The notes: generated by a model from the sequence alone, not told the origin. 64,000 nt of DNA from Micromonospora musae (GCF_003626635.1 NZ_RAZT01000007.1:310001-374000), one strand, 5' to 3'; numbered from the stretch's first letter, positions 1 through 9,004 are shown. Program-made: numbers and translations.

Positions 1-2489
1 TGCTGGAGGAGGCCCACCGGCGTGCCGAGCGCGGCACCGACGTGGTGATCGGGCTGGTCGAGACGCACGGCCGTAAGCACACCGCCACCATGATCGGCGA
101 CCTGGAGCAGGTGCCCCGCCGGACGGTCGAGTACCGGGGCAGCGAGTTCGCCGAGATGGACCTCGACGCGGTGCTCGCCCGCCGGCCGGAGGTCGCCGTG
201 GTCGACGAACTGGCCCACACGAACGTCCCCGGCTCCCGCAACGGCAAGCGCTGGCAGGACGTCCAGGAGCTGCTCGACGCCGGGATCGACGTGCTCTCCA
301 CGGTCAACGTCCAGCACCTCGAATCGGTCAACGACGTGGTCGCGCAGATCACCGGCACCGTGCAGCGGGAGACGGTGCCGGACGAGATCGTCCGGGCCGC
401 GGAGCAGGTCGAGCTGGTCGACATGACGCCGGAGGCGCTGCGCCGGCGGATGGCCCACGGCAACATCTACCGACCCGACAAGATCGATGCGGCGCTCGGC
501 AACTACTTCCGGGTCGGCAACCTCACGGCGCTACGGGAACTGGCGCTGCTCTGGCTGGCCGACAAGGTCGACGAACAGCTCGGCCGGTACCGCGACCAGC
601 AGGGCATCGCCGAGACGTGGGAGGCGCGCGAGCGGGTGGTGGTCGCGCTGACCGGCGGCCCCGAGGGGGAGACGCTGGTCCGTCGCGCCGCCCGGATCGC
701 CGCCCGCAGCAAGGGCTCCGACCTGCTCGCCGTGCACGTGGCCCGCAGTGACGGGCTGGTCGGCGCGGACCCGGCGCAGCTCGCCCGGCAGCGGGTACTG
801 GTGGAGAGCCTGGGCGGCACCTACCACCAGGTTCTCGGCGCCGACGTCTCGGCGGCCCTGCTCGACTTCGCCCGGGGCGTCAACGCCACCCAGCTCGTGC
901 TCGGCGCCAGCCGCCGTGGTCGCTTCGCCCAGATGTTCGCCCGCGGCGTCGGGGTGACCACCATCGCGCACTCCGACGCCATCGACGTGCACCTGGTCAC
1001 CCACACCGAGGCCGGTCGCGGGCGCCGCGCCGGCGGGGTGCCGGCAGCGCTGTCCCGGCGTCGTCGGCTGCTCGGCTTCGCCCTCGCCGCGCTCGGCGTA
1101 CCGCTGCTGACCCTGCTGCTCACCCTCGTGCCCGACCTCACCCTGGCGAGCGACATCCTGCTCTTCCTCGCCGCCGTGGTCGTGGTGGCGCTGGTCGGTG
1201 GGCTCTGGCCGGCGCTGGTCGCCGCGCTCGGCGGGTCGCTGATCCTCAACTGGTTCTTCACCCCACCCTTCAACACGCTGACCATCAACGAGCCGGACAA
1301 CCTGCTCGCCCTCGCCGTCTTCGTCGGCGTCGCGGTCGCGGTCAGCTGGATCGTGGACGTCGCCGCCCGGCGCACCCGGGAGGCGGCCCGCGCCGCCGCC
1401 GACGCGCAGACCCTCGCCGCCGTGGCGGGCGGGGTGCTGCGCGGTGGGCGACCCTTGATCGCACTGCTGGACCAGCTCCGCGAGACGTTCGGGCTGCGCG
1501 CGGTGAGCGTGCTGGAGCTCGCCGAGGAGGCCAGCGGGCGGCCCGCCCGGTCCCGGGAGGAGCGGGCCTGGTGCGTGGTGGCGAGCGTCGGCGAGCACCC
1601 GGCCACCACCCCCGACCGGGGCGAGACGGTGGTGCCGGTCGACGAACGGATCACGGTGGTGCTCTGCGGCGCCCGGCTGGAGGCGGCCGACCGCCGCCTG
1701 GTCGAGGCGTTCGCCGCCCAGGCGGCCGTCGCGCTCCGTCAGGAACGGCTGGCCGAGGAGGCCGCCACCGCCCGGCCGCTCGCCGAGGCGGACCGGATGC
1801 GCACCGCGCTGCTCGCCGCGGTCAGCCACGACCTGCGTACCCCGCTGGCCTCGGCCAAGGCGGCGGTGACCAGCCTGCGCAGCCCCGACGTCGACTTCGA
1901 CGAGGACGACCGGGCGGAGCTGCTGGCCACCGCGGAGGAGTCGCTGGACCGGCTGGCCCGGCTCGTCGCCAACCTGCTCGACATGAGTCGGCTCCAGGCC
2001 GGCGCGCTCGGGGTCCTACCGGCCGCGATCGGCCTGGAGGACGCGGTGCCGCTCGCCCTCGACGAACTCGGCCCCCCGGCCGCCGGCGTCGGCACCGACA
2101 TCCCGGCCGACCTGCCCGCCGTCACCGCCGACCCCGGCCTGCTGGAACGGGTGCTCGTCAACGTCATCGCCAACGCCCTGCGGTACAGCCCGCCCGGTCA
2201 ACCACCGCACATCACCGCGAGCGCCCACGCGGGCCAGGTGGAACTGCGGGTCATCGACACCGGGCCGGGCATTCCGGAGGACCAGTGGGAGCACGTCTTC
2301 CTGCCGTTCCAACGCCTCGGTGACCGGGACAACCAGACCGGGGTGGGGCTCGGGTTGGCGCTCTCCCGGGGGCTGGCGGAGGCGATGGGCGGCAGTCTCA
2401 CCCCGGAGACGACGCCGGGTGGTGGACTGACCATGGTGCTGCGGCTGCCCGCCGCTACCCATGGCATGGCGGAGGGACCACAGGAATGA
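1..2489 (+). CDS. kdpD: KdpD osmosensitive K+ channel histidine kinase (5' end outside window)
   Basis: Membrane sensor kinase that phosphorylates KdpE to control the Kdp high-affinity K+ ATPase. The frame is open from base 3, so the gene begins upstream and the N-terminal Walker A is not visible; Walker-B-like VDELAHTNVPGS is present. In order follow the rest of the KdpD domain, a universal-stress-protein-like domain, four closely spaced membrane segments (about bases 1050-1360), a GAF-like stretch, the HisKA box with VSHDLRTPL (phospho-His near 1827), and an ATPase domain with N box (NVIANALRYSP), G1 (DTGPGIP) and G2 (GVGLGLAL). Its stop overlaps the kdpE start (ATGA), so the two are translationally coupled. 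kdpFABC presumably lies upstream. Confidence 0.96.
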   Translation, partial: LEEAHRRAERGTDVVIGLVETHGRKHTATMIGDLEQVPRRTVEYRGSEFAEMDLDAVLARRPEVAVVDELAHTNVPGSRNGKRWQDVQELLDAGIDVLSTVNVQHLESVNDVVAQITGTVQRETVPDEIVRAAEQVELVDMTPEALRRRMAHGNIYRPDKIDAALGNYFRVGNLTALRELALLWLADKVDEQLGRYRDQQGIAETWEARERVVVALTGGPEGETLVRRAARIAARSKGSDLLAVHVARSDGLVGADPAQLARQRVLVESLGGTYHQVLGADVSAALLDFARGVNATQLVLGASRRGRFAQMFARGVGVTTIAHSDAIDVHLVTHTEAGRGRRAGGVPAALSRRRRLLGFALAALGVPLLTLLLTLVPDLTLASDILLFLAAVVVVALVGGLWPALVAALGGSLILNWFFTPPFNTLTINEPDNLLALAVFVGVAVAVSWIVDVAARRTREAARAAADAQTLAAVAGGVLRGGRPLIALLDQLRETFGLRAVSVLELAEEASGRPARSREERAWCVVASVGEHPATTPDRGETVVPVDERITVVLCGARLEAADRRLVEAFAAQAAVALRQERLAEEAATARPLAEADRMRTALLAAVSHDLRTPLASAKAAVTSLRSPDVDFDEDDRAELLATAEESLDRLARLVANLLDMSRLQAGALGVLPAAIGLEDAVPLALDELGPPAAGVGTDIPADLPAVTADPGLLERVLVNVIANALRYSPPGQPPHITASAHAGQVELRVIDTGPGIPEDQWEHVFLPFQRLGDRDNQTGVGLGLALSRGLAEAMGGSLTPETTPGGGLTMVLRLPAATHGMAEGPQE

Positions 2490-3166
2490 CCCGGATCCTG
2501 GTCGTGGACGACGAGCCGCAGATCCTGCGCGCTCTGCGGATCAACCTCCGCGCCCGGCGGTACGACGTGGTGGTGGCCGACACCGGCGCCGGTGCGCTCA
2601 AGGCCGCCGCCAGCCACCCGCCCGACCTGGTCGTCCTCGACCTCGGCCTGCCCGACCTGGACGGGGTCGAGGTGATCCGGGGGCTGCGCGGCTGGACCGG
2701 GGTGCCGATCATCGTGCTCTCCGGCCGGGCCGGCAGCGAGGACAAGGTGGAGGCGCTGGACGCCGGGGCCGACGACTACATCACGAAGCCGTTCGGGGTC
2801 GAGGAGCTGCTGGCGCGGATCAGGGCGGTCACCCGCCGGCTCGGCCCCGCCACCGAGGTGGGCGCCACGTTGAAGGTGGGCCGCAACACCGTCGACCTCG
2901 CCGACCGTACGGTCACCAGCGACGACGGCACGGAGATCAAGCTGACCCCCACCCAGTGGTCGGTGCTGGAGAAGCTGCTGCGCCACCCCGGCAAGCTGGT
3001 CAGCCAGCGGCAGCTGCTGCACGAGGTGTGGGGGCCGGAGTACGAGAACGAGAGCAACTACCTGCGGCAGTACCTGGCGCAGCTGCGCCGCAAGTTGGAG
3101 GACGACCCGGCCCGTCCCCGGCACCTCATCACCGAGCCGGGCATGGGCTACCGCTACCGCCCCTGA
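2486..3166 (+). CDS. kdpE: KdpE response regulator
   Basis: OmpR-family response regulator of 226 residues, partner of KdpD. The receiver domain has the acidic pair D8/D9, phospho-acceptor D52 in VVLDLGLPD and a conserved Lys in the ITKPF motif. The C-terminal winged helix (about 130-226) contains LTPTQWSVLEKLLRHPG and the typical end MGYRYRP. The ATG start overlaps the kdpD stop by four bases. A convergent gene ends seven bases downstream, so there is no room for a separate terminator. Confidence 0.96.
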   Translation: MTRILVVDDEPQILRALRINLRARRYDVVVADTGAGALKAAASHPPDLVVLDLGLPDLDGVEVIRGLRGWTGVPIIVLSGRAGSEDKVEALDAGADDYITKPFGVEELLARIRAVTRRLGPATEVGATLKVGRNTVDLADRTVTSDDGTEIKLTPTQWSVLEKLLRHPGKLVSQRQLLHEVWGPEYENESNYLRQYLAQLRRKLEDDPARPRHLITEPGMGYRYRP

Positions 3167-3172
3167 CCGAGG

Positions 3173-3775
3173 TCAGTCCGCGGCGATCCGCAGCCGCTCG
3201 GCGCGGTCCAGGCGGTACCCGATGCCGTGCACTGTGGTGATGACCGGGCCCCGGCCGGCCAGCTTGTGCCGCAGCCGGCTCACGTGGACGTCCACGGTGC
3301 GCGGGCCGAGGCAGGGGCCGTGGCCCCACACCTCGCGCAGCAGCTGCTCCCGGCCGAGCGCCTGGTCCGGGCGGTGGGCCAGGAAGAGCAGCAGGTCGTA
3401 CTCGCGGCGGGTCAACGCGAGCGGGGCGCCGTCCAGCAGGGCGGTACGGCGTACCGGCCGGAGCACCAGCCCGGTCCGGGCGGGTTCGGCCGCGGCACCG
3501 ACCGGTACGGTCACCAGCTCCACCGGCCTGGTGAGCCGACGGCGCTCGGCGTCGCCCGTACCGGTGGTGGCGCGGGCGGGGCGGTCGTCGAGCCGTGGCG
3601 CGTCGTCCAGCAGGGCGGCGAGCCCTTCTACGAGGTCCCGGGCGGCGGTCGTGGCGTCGCCGGGCGTCCGGAGCAGGATGCGGATCTCGACGAGGACGCC
3701 GGGACGGTCCCCGTCGACCGTCGCCGGTCCGGCCGGACGGGCCACCGGCCGCAGCACGGTGAGCTCGGGTGCCAC
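3173..3775 (-). CDS. OmpR-type winged-helix regulator without receiver domain
   Basis: Putative transcription factor of 200 residues. The C-terminal ~100 residues form an OmpR/PhoB winged helix (LTRREYDLLLFLAHRP, REQLLREVWG, RTVDVHVSRLRHKL, HGIGYRLD). The N-terminal ~100 residues are not a receiver: there is no Asp pocket, so the protein cannot be phosphorylated in the usual way. The GTG start directly follows the TAG stop of the upstream SAV_915-like gene, so the two are probably co-transcribed. The gene is convergent with kdpE. The target is unknown; autoregulation or control of the adjacent stress genes is a guess. Confidence 0.82.
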   Translation of the reverse strand: MAPELTVLRPVARPAGPATVDGDRPGVLVEIRILLRTPGDATTAARDLVEGLAALLDDAPRLDDRPARATTGTGDAERRRLTRPVELVTVPVGAAAEPARTGLVLRPVRRTALLDGAPLALTRREYDLLLFLAHRPDQALGREQLLREVWGHGPCLGPRTVDVHVSRLRHKLAGRGPVITTVHGIGYRLDRAERLRIAAD

Positions 3776-4105
3776 CTAGGCCTCCCGGGTTCCGGCCAGC
3801 GCGGCGACGGGCTGCTGCGGTGCGGGGGCCTCGGTAGGGGCCTCGGGGCGGACCGGAGGCGCCACCAGGAGCGGGTCGACCTGGATCCGGTCGATGCCGA
3901 GCGGTCTCAGCATGGACCGCAGCGCCGATTCGCAGAGCCGGGTCCACGGCTGGTCCGCGCCCATCGCGCGGGCGAGCCGCTCCGGGTCGGTGAAGGCGAG
4001 ACCGACCCGCTGCCCCTGGGGTAGCCGGCCGGTCCGTACGGCGAGCGCCTGCCGCCCCGGTGTGGTGCGTACCGGGACGACGTAGGTATCCGGAAGCTCG
4101 TCCAT
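3776..4105 (-). CDS. SAV_915-like small protein, function unknown
   Basis: 109 residues beginning MDELPDTYVVPVR. The AAAGG about eight bases before this ATG favours it over an upstream start. The first ~70 residues contain GRLPQGQRVGLAFTDPERLARAMG and a region resembling actinobacterial SAV_915/SseB-like proteins. The tail is rich in Pro and Ala and probably disordered. There is no signal peptide or membrane segment. It sits between a universal stress protein and a winged-helix regulator on the same strand, so a stress-related role is only contextual. Confidence 0.7.
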   Translation of the reverse strand: MDELPDTYVVPVRTTPGRQALAVRTGRLPQGQRVGLAFTDPERLARAMGADQPWTRLCESALRSMLRPLGIDRIQVDPLLVAPPVRPEAPTEAPAPQQPVAALAGTREA

Positions 4106-4143
4106 TCTGGTGCCTTTCGGGTGTACGACCGGCGGGTTGCCGG

Positions 4144-4647
4144 TCACGGGGTGAATCGTTCGAGGCTCGCGCCGAAGCGTCGGATCACTTCGGCGCGGGC
4201 CCAGGCCGGGGCGGGAACCGTCACGACGGGCACCTGCGCGCGGCTGACGCAGTAGCGGGTCACATGCCCGCCGGCCACGCTGAAGCGGCCGCGCCGGGGG
4301 CTGCCGACGACGAGGAGATCACTCTCTCGGCAGGCCTGGTCGACCAGCACCTGGCCGGCGTACCCCTGCTCGGCGACGATCCGTACCGGGACGTCGCGGG
4401 GCACGCCGCCCATCGCCGCGTCGAACGCCTCCCGGATGTACGCGCGGGCGGCGCGGTCCAGGTCCTCCTGCCAGAGCCAGGGCATGGTGCCCGGGCGCCA
4501 GACCGGTGCGTACGCCCACGCACGTACCGCGTACAGGCAGGCGTTCTCCTGGTGTGCCAGGCGTACGGCGGCACGCAGCGCCGCCAGGCCGCAGAAGGAG
4601 CGGTCGACGCCGACGACGACGCGTCGGGTGGTGGCGGGGCGGCTCAT
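4144..4647 (-). CDS. Universal stress protein, UspA family
   Basis: 167-residue single-domain Usp protein. It starts MSRPATTRRVVVGVDRS, with the usual first strand and ATP-contact Asp. Near the C-terminus SDLLVVGSPRRGRFSVAGGHVTRY resembles the nucleotide-binding loop G-x2-G-x9-G-[ST], here with Gly-His-Val-Thr in place of the usual small Ser-Val. This suggests ATP binding, but it is unproven. The ATG overlaps the stop of the preceding gene (ATGA). Usp domains also occur in KdpD itself; no direct link can be shown. Confidence 0.88.
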   Translation of the reverse strand: MSRPATTRRVVVGVDRSFCGLAALRAAVRLAHQENACLYAVRAWAYAPVWRPGTMPWLWQEDLDRAARAYIREAFDAAMGGVPRDVPVRIVAEQGYAGQVLVDQACRESDLLVVGSPRRGRFSVAGGHVTRYCVSRAQVPVVTVPAPAWARAEVIRRFGASLERFTP

Positions 4648-5000
4648 GCCGAGGTCGCCAGGCTCTTCGGGGTGGCTTCGGAGAGGTCGAGGGGGCGCAG
4701 GATGCTGAGCGTGACGACGACCTCCGCTCCGCCTCGCCGGCGCAGGTCGGCCACGGCGCGGTGCAGCATCGTCAGGCTGTCGGCGGAGAGTCGTACGACG
4801 GCGTCGAGGTCCGCCGCGATCCACCAGGCGGCCACCGCGCACGGCTCGGTCCGCAGGTACTCCAGGAGGTGGCTGCCGGGGGTGGCGGCGGTCAGCCGTA
4901 CGCCGATCAGCGCTTCGTGCCGCCGTTCGGGCTCGTCGCCGGGTGGGACGCCGTCCGGCGCCGGCTCGGGCTCCGGCCACCTCGACCATCGTGAGGTCAT
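4644..5000 (-). CDS. Hypothetical protein upstream of usp
   Basis: About 118 residues from MTSRWSRW; a GTG 21 bases further upstream (5021) is an alternative start, and neither has a strong Shine-Dalgarno. The sequence carries a region PGSHLLEYLRTEPCAVAAWWIAADLDAVVRL and a basic C-terminal third, with no recognised domain or signal peptide. A TATAGA at 5040-5045 on the complementary strand could be the -10 of this operon. It is translationally coupled to the following universal stress gene. Confidence 0.6.
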   Translation of the reverse strand: MTSRWSRWPEPEPAPDGVPPGDEPERRHEALIGVRLTAATPGSHLLEYLRTEPCAVAAWWIAADLDAVVRLSADSLTMLHRAVADLRRRGGAEVVVTLSILRPLDLSEATPKSLATSA

Positions 5001-5186
5001 GTCGCCATCGTGACGCGCCACCGGGCGGCCCTACCCGTCTCTATACGCCGATTTGACGGCGAACGGGGCTCTTCTTGACGCGTCGTTCACACCTGCCATC
5101 GGCGGGCGCTCCGGTCCGAGGTGTGGACGCGGCACCCAGGGGTACGGCGGGTCGCAAGAGTGCGCCGTCGAACGGAGGAGCCGGCC

Positions 5187-5594
5187 ATGGCCAGCGTGAC
5201 GAGGCAGATGCTCGATGCGTACCCGAAGTCGATCAACCTGGACCGGGCGAAGCTCGCCGCGGTGATCGACACGATCAACTCGTGTGCCCAGGCGTGCACG
5301 GCGTGCGCCGACGCCTGCCTCAGCGACGAGATGGTGGCCGAGCTGACGAAGTGCGTGCGAACCGACCTGGACTGCGCGGACGTCTGCACCACCACCGCGC
5401 GGGTGCTCTCCCGGCACGAGGGCTACGACGCGAACGTGACGCTCAGCGTGTTGGAGGCGTGCGTGACAGCCTGCCGGGCGTGCGGCGACGAGTGCGCCCG
5501 GCACGCCGAGATGCACGAGCACTGCCGGATCTGCGCCGACGTCTGCCGGGAGTGCGAGAAGGCCTGCCGGGACCTGCTGGCCGCGATGAGTTGA
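5187..5594 (+). CDS. Cys-rich four-helix-bundle copper-binding protein (Csp/DUF326-like)
   Basis: 135-residue cytosolic protein with 16 cysteines spaced along helices (CAQACTACADAC, CADVCTTTA, CVTACRACGDEC, CRICADVCRECEKAC). This is the hallmark of copper storage proteins in which a four-helix bundle is lined with Cys and binds many Cu(I) ions. There is no signal peptide, so it resembles the cytosolic Csp3 type. The start is set by GGAGGAG six bases before the ATG. No copper exporter or CsoR regulator lies next to it. It is followed by a strong hairpin. Confidence 0.9.
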   Translation: MASVTRQMLDAYPKSINLDRAKLAAVIDTINSCAQACTACADACLSDEMVAELTKCVRTDLDCADVCTTTARVLSRHEGYDANVTLSVLEACVTACRACGDECARHAEMHEHCRICADVCRECEKACRDLLAAMS

Positions 5595-5601
5595 CGTACG
5601 A

Positions 5602-5637
5602 CCGCCGGCCGCCCGGGTGTGCCCGGGCAGCCGGCGG
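5602..5637. terminator. Hairpin between convergent genes
   Basis: A 16-base stem with one mismatch and a TGTG loop lies just after the copper-binding gene and just after the end of the convergent small gene. There is no U-tract, as is common in actinobacteria. It is likely a bidirectional terminator. Confidence 0.7.
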
Positions 5638-5646
5638 GATGACGGG

Positions 5647-5805
5647 TCAGCGCTTGGCCTGCTCCTTGGCTTCCTGCGGTTTCATGCCCTTGCCGGCCAT
5701 CTTCATGGCGTCCTTGAGCTGGCTCTCCGTCATCTTGGAGTTGCCCTCGATGCCCATCTTGTGGGCCTGCTGACGCATGTCGTGCAGCTGCTCCCGGCTG
5801 GTCAT
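5647..5805 (-). CDS. Small basic helical protein, function unknown
   Basis: 52 residues, MTSREQLHDMRQQAHKMG to KEQAKR, highly charged and helical. KMTESQLKDAMKMAGKGMKP recalls the Rho-N/SAP-like small helical motif. A perfect GGAGG five bases before the ATG fixes this start; a longer form from 5817 (MEAE...) lacks a ribosome site. Proteins of this kind are common and uncharacterised in actinobacteria. Its position opposite the copper-storage gene may be coincidental. Confidence 0.68.
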   Translation of the reverse strand: MTSREQLHDMRQQAHKMGIEGNSKMTESQLKDAMKMAGKGMKPQEAKEQAKR

Positions 5806-5901
5806 CTCAGCCTCCATCTGTAGGACGGGCGCGAGGCGCGGCCTCGCGCCGGGCAACCCCCCGCTTTCCCGCCCACCACCGGTACAAACTGGCCCCGCCG
5901 G

Positions 5902-6426
5902 TCAGGGCATTTGTCGTCTACGCCGCTTTCGGCGGTGGTCGACGCTGTGGTGGGTGGTGACGCTGATCTGCCCGTCGGACTCCATCCGCGCCTCCCGCAC
6001 CTTCGAGATGTCGTCGACCCCCTCTTCGCGGAGCAGCTGGTTCAGCTCCTCGTCCGTTATCAGCTCGCGACGCATGTTCCGGTGCATGATCTGCCCGTTG
6101 CGAACCAGCAGCAGCGAGCTGGGCCGGATCACCCGGGCCGCCGCCGGCCACCCGTACGCCACGGCGTCGAGCAGGTACGACCACCCGATGATCACCGCGA
6201 CGAGCAGCACCCCGTCGGTGATCGACGTGTAGTTGCCCGACATACCGTTCTGGGCGGCGTCGGCGAGCAGCACGATGACCAGCAGGTCGGTGACGCCGGT
6301 GGTGCCGCTCTCCCGCTTGAGGATGATCCGGAGCAGCCCGAACAGCACCAGGTACATGACGCTGCCGCGGATGACCGTCTCCAGCAGCGGTGTACTCGGA
6401 ACGAACAACTGTTCCCAGGCGGCCAC
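5902..6426 (-). CDS. YetF/DUF421-like membrane protein
   Basis: About 174 residues from a GTG start (MAAWEQLFVPSTPLLE); upstream in-frame sequence is low-complexity Arg/Ser and not protein-like. Three membrane helices (VMYLVLFGLLRIILKR, VTDLLVIVLLADAAQNGM, GVLLVAVIIGWSYLLDAVAYG) precede a soluble domain. That domain holds PSSLLLVRNGQIMHRNMRRELITDEEL and the acidic segment LLREEGVDDISKVREARMESDGQISV, both typical of YetF proteins. The function is unknown; Bacillus YetF has been linked to membrane and spore properties. The very C-terminus is strongly basic (RRKRRRRQMP). Confidence 0.85.
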   Translation of the reverse strand: MAAWEQLFVPSTPLLETVIRGSVMYLVLFGLLRIILKRESGTTGVTDLLVIVLLADAAQNGMSGNYTSITDGVLLVAVIIGWSYLLDAVAYGWPAAARVIRPSSLLLVRNGQIMHRNMRRELITDEELNQLLREEGVDDISKVREARMESDGQISVTTHHSVDHRRKRRRRQMP

Positions 6427-6565
6427 GGGTCCGGCTACCCGGCCGTCACGGTGCCATGCCTCGACCTGGTCCCGCCGCGAGCGGGATCGGCCCCGGTTCG
6501 CGGTTTCGCCCGATTCGCAGTGGGCAGGTGTGAGGATCGGAGCAGGGAGTCGGAGGGAGCGCGAC

Positions 6566-9004
6566 GTGGTCGACCGGATCGCCGACCCGTGGGGTCCGCG
6601 AACCCCGTACGGGGCGGGACAGGAGTGGCCGGTACGGGTGGACACCTTCCTCGACGGCGATCTGCGCGCCGAGGACGTGGACCAATGGGTCCAGTCAGCG
6701 TCGATCCTGCACTCCAACGGCGACGCGCTCGACATCGCGGTGCGGGACGGCCGGATGGTCGGCGTACGGGGCCGGGCGGTGGACCGGGTCAACCGGGGGC
6801 GGCTCGATCCGAAGGACCTCTACGGCTGGCAGGCCAACCACAGCCCCGACCGGCTGACCCGTCCGCTCGTCCGCGACGGTGACCGGCTGGTGGAGACCGA
6901 CTGGGACACCGCCATGGGGCGGATCGTGGACCGGTCGAAGGAGCTGCTCGACGGCCCCGGCGGCTGGGGCCACTTCGGCTTCTACACCACCGGTCAGCTC
7001 TTCCTCGAGGAGTACTACACGCTCGGCGTGATCGGGAAGGCCGGTCTCGGCACGCCGCACATGGACGGCAACACCCGGCTCTGCACGGCGACCTCGGCTG
7101 CGGCGCTGAAGGCGACCTTCGGCGCGGACGGGCAGCCCGGCTCGTACACCGACATCGACCACTGCGACACGCTGGCGCTCTGGGGGCACAACGTCGCGGA
7201 GACCCAGGCGGTGCTCTGGATGCGGATGCTGGATCGCCGCCGTGGTCCGAACCCGCCGGCGATGCTCGCCGTCGACCCGCGGTCCACCGCCGTGACCCGC
7301 GAGGCCGACCTGCACCTGCCGATCCGTAACGGCACCAACATGGCGCTGCTCAACGGGCTGCTGCGGGAGGTCATCCGCAACGGCTGGTACGACGAGGAGT
7401 ACGTGGCGGCGCACACGCTGGGCTTCGACGAGCTGTCCCGCACCGTCGACGGCTACCCGCCGGAGCGCGTCGCCGAGATCTGCGACGTGCCCGCCGCCGA
7501 CGTACGCCGCGCCGCCGAGCTCCTCGGCGGGTCGCAGCGCCTGCTCTCCACCGTGCTGCAGGGCTTCTACCAGTCCAACCAGGCCACCGCGGCGGCCTGC
7601 CAGGTGAACAACCTGCACCTGCTCCGGGGGATGATCGGCCGTCCGGGCGCCGGCCTCTACCAGATGAACGGCCAGCCGACTGCGCAGAACACCCGGGAGA
7701 CCGGGGCGGACGGGGACCTGCCGGGGCTGCGCAACTGGGACAACCCCGACCACATCGCCGAGCTGGCCCGGCTGTGGAACGTCGACTCCGAGGTCATCCC
7801 GCACTGGGCGCCGCCCACGCACGCCATGCAGATCTTCCGGTACGCCGAACAGGGCTCCATCAAGCTGCTCTGGATCAGCGCCACCAATCCGGCGGTCTCC
7901 CTGCCCGACCTCTCCCGGATCCGGCGCATCCTGCGCCGGCCCGAGCTCTTCGTGGTGGTGCAGGATCTCTTCCTGACCGAGACCGCGGAGTTCGCCGACG
8001 TGGTGCTCCCCGGTGCCACCTGGGGCGAGAAGACCGGCACCTTCACGAACGTGGACCGGACGGTGCACCTCAGCGAGAAGGCGGTCGAGTCACCCGGCGA
8101 GGCGCGACCCGATCTGGACATCTTCCTGGAGTACGCGCGGCGGATGGACTTCCGTGACCGCGACGGTCGACCGCTGATCAGGTGGACGTCGCCGGAGGAG
8201 GCGTTCGAGGCGTGGAAGGAGTGCTCCCGGGGCCGCCCGTGCGACTACACCGGGCTCAGCTACGACCGGCTGAGGGGCGGCAGCGGCATCCAGTGGCCGT
8301 GCACCGACGCCCGACCCGAGGGCACGGAGCGGCTCTACGTCGACGGGGTCTTCCCCACCGACCCGGAGGTGTGCGAGACCTACGGCCAGGATCTGGCCAC
8401 CGGCGCCGAACTCCTCGCCGACGAGTACCGGGCGAAGCAGCCGGGCGGGCGGGCGTTCCTGCACGCCGACGAGTACCGGCCGTCGCCGGAGGTGCCCGAC
8501 GCGGAGCATCCGATGCTGCTCACCACCGGCCGCACCGTCTACCAGTTCCACACCCGTACGAAGACCGGCCGGGCACCGCAGCTCAACGCCGCCGCGCCGG
8601 ACGTCTGGGTGGAGCTGAACCCGGTCGACGCCGAGCGGCTCGGCATCGGCGAGGGTGACCTGGTGGGGGTCTCCTCGGCGCGCGGCGCCGTGCAGGCCCG
8701 GGCGCGGCTCAGCGGCATCCGCCCCGGGGTGGTCTTCCTGCCGTTCCACTACGGCTGGTTCGACCAGGACCCGGCCGACCGTACGCCGCGGGCCGCCAAC
8801 GAGTTGACCATCACTGCCTGGGATCCGGTCTCCAAGCAGCCGCTCTTCAAGGTCGCCGCGGTGGCCGTGACCCGGCTTGCCGGCGGCGGGGGCGTCCCGG
8901 CGCCGGCGCCGACGGTGGGCGGCAGCGCGCCCGCCGTCGCCGGGATCCCGGCGACGGTCGGTGGCCCGGCGGCGGAGGCGACCAGCCAGGTGGGAGGGGA
9001 GTGA
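6566..9004 (+). CDS. Molybdopterin oxidoreductase lacking the N-terminal Fe-S ligands
   Basis: 812-residue cytoplasmic member of the DMSO-reductase/nitrate-reductase superfamily. The GTG start is chosen because GGAGGG lies eight bases upstream and homology begins there (DRIADPWGPRTPYG). The canonical C-x2-C-x3-C is S46-x2-H49-x3-D53 and the fourth ligand in GRL(C)PKG is D81, so no 4Fe-4S cluster can form as usual. The molybdenum region is kept, with Cys173 in NTRLCTAT at the place of the Mo-ligating Cys of nitrate reductases. Further pterin-binding motifs include WISATNPAVSLPD, FADVVLPGATWGEKTGTFTN and a C-terminal Molydop-binding barrel (TTGRTVYQFHTRTKTGRAPQ). The tail (~45 residues) is Pro/Gly/Ala rich. 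There is no Tat signal. The substrate is unknown; nitrate- or formate-type names would be over-calls. Confidence 0.88.
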   Translation: MVDRIADPWGPRTPYGAGQEWPVRVDTFLDGDLRAEDVDQWVQSASILHSNGDALDIAVRDGRMVGVRGRAVDRVNRGRLDPKDLYGWQANHSPDRLTRPLVRDGDRLVETDWDTAMGRIVDRSKELLDGPGGWGHFGFYTTGQLFLEEYYTLGVIGKAGLGTPHMDGNTRLCTATSAAALKATFGADGQPGSYTDIDHCDTLALWGHNVAETQAVLWMRMLDRRRGPNPPAMLAVDPRSTAVTREADLHLPIRNGTNMALLNGLLREVIRNGWYDEEYVAAHTLGFDELSRTVDGYPPERVAEICDVPAADVRRAAELLGGSQRLLSTVLQGFYQSNQATAAACQVNNLHLLRGMIGRPGAGLYQMNGQPTAQNTRETGADGDLPGLRNWDNPDHIAELARLWNVDSEVIPHWAPPTHAMQIFRYAEQGSIKLLWISATNPAVSLPDLSRIRRILRRPELFVVVQDLFLTETAEFADVVLPGATWGEKTGTFTNVDRTVHLSEKAVESPGEARPDLDIFLEYARRMDFRDRDGRPLIRWTSPEEAFEAWKECSRGRPCDYTGLSYDRLRGGSGIQWPCTDARPEGTERLYVDGVFPTDPEVCETYGQDLATGAELLADEYRAKQPGGRAFLHADEYRPSPEVPDAEHPMLLTTGRTVYQFHTRTKTGRAPQLNAAAPDVWVELNPVDAERLGIGEGDLVGVSSARGAVQARARLSGIRPGVVFLPFHYGWFDQDPADRTPRAANELTITAWDPVSKQPLFKVAAVAVTRLAGGGGVPAPAPTVGGSAPAVAGIPATVGGPAAEATSQVGGE

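Noticed and set aside
531..1829. A minus-strand frame within kdpD
   Set aside because: The kdpD reading frame is continuous with HisKA and ATPase motifs; the reverse frame has no protein-like sequence.
6566..9004. Naming the molybdopterin enzyme formate dehydrogenase or nitrate reductase
   Set aside because: The absence of Fe-S ligands and lack of redox-partner subunits do not support either specific activity.
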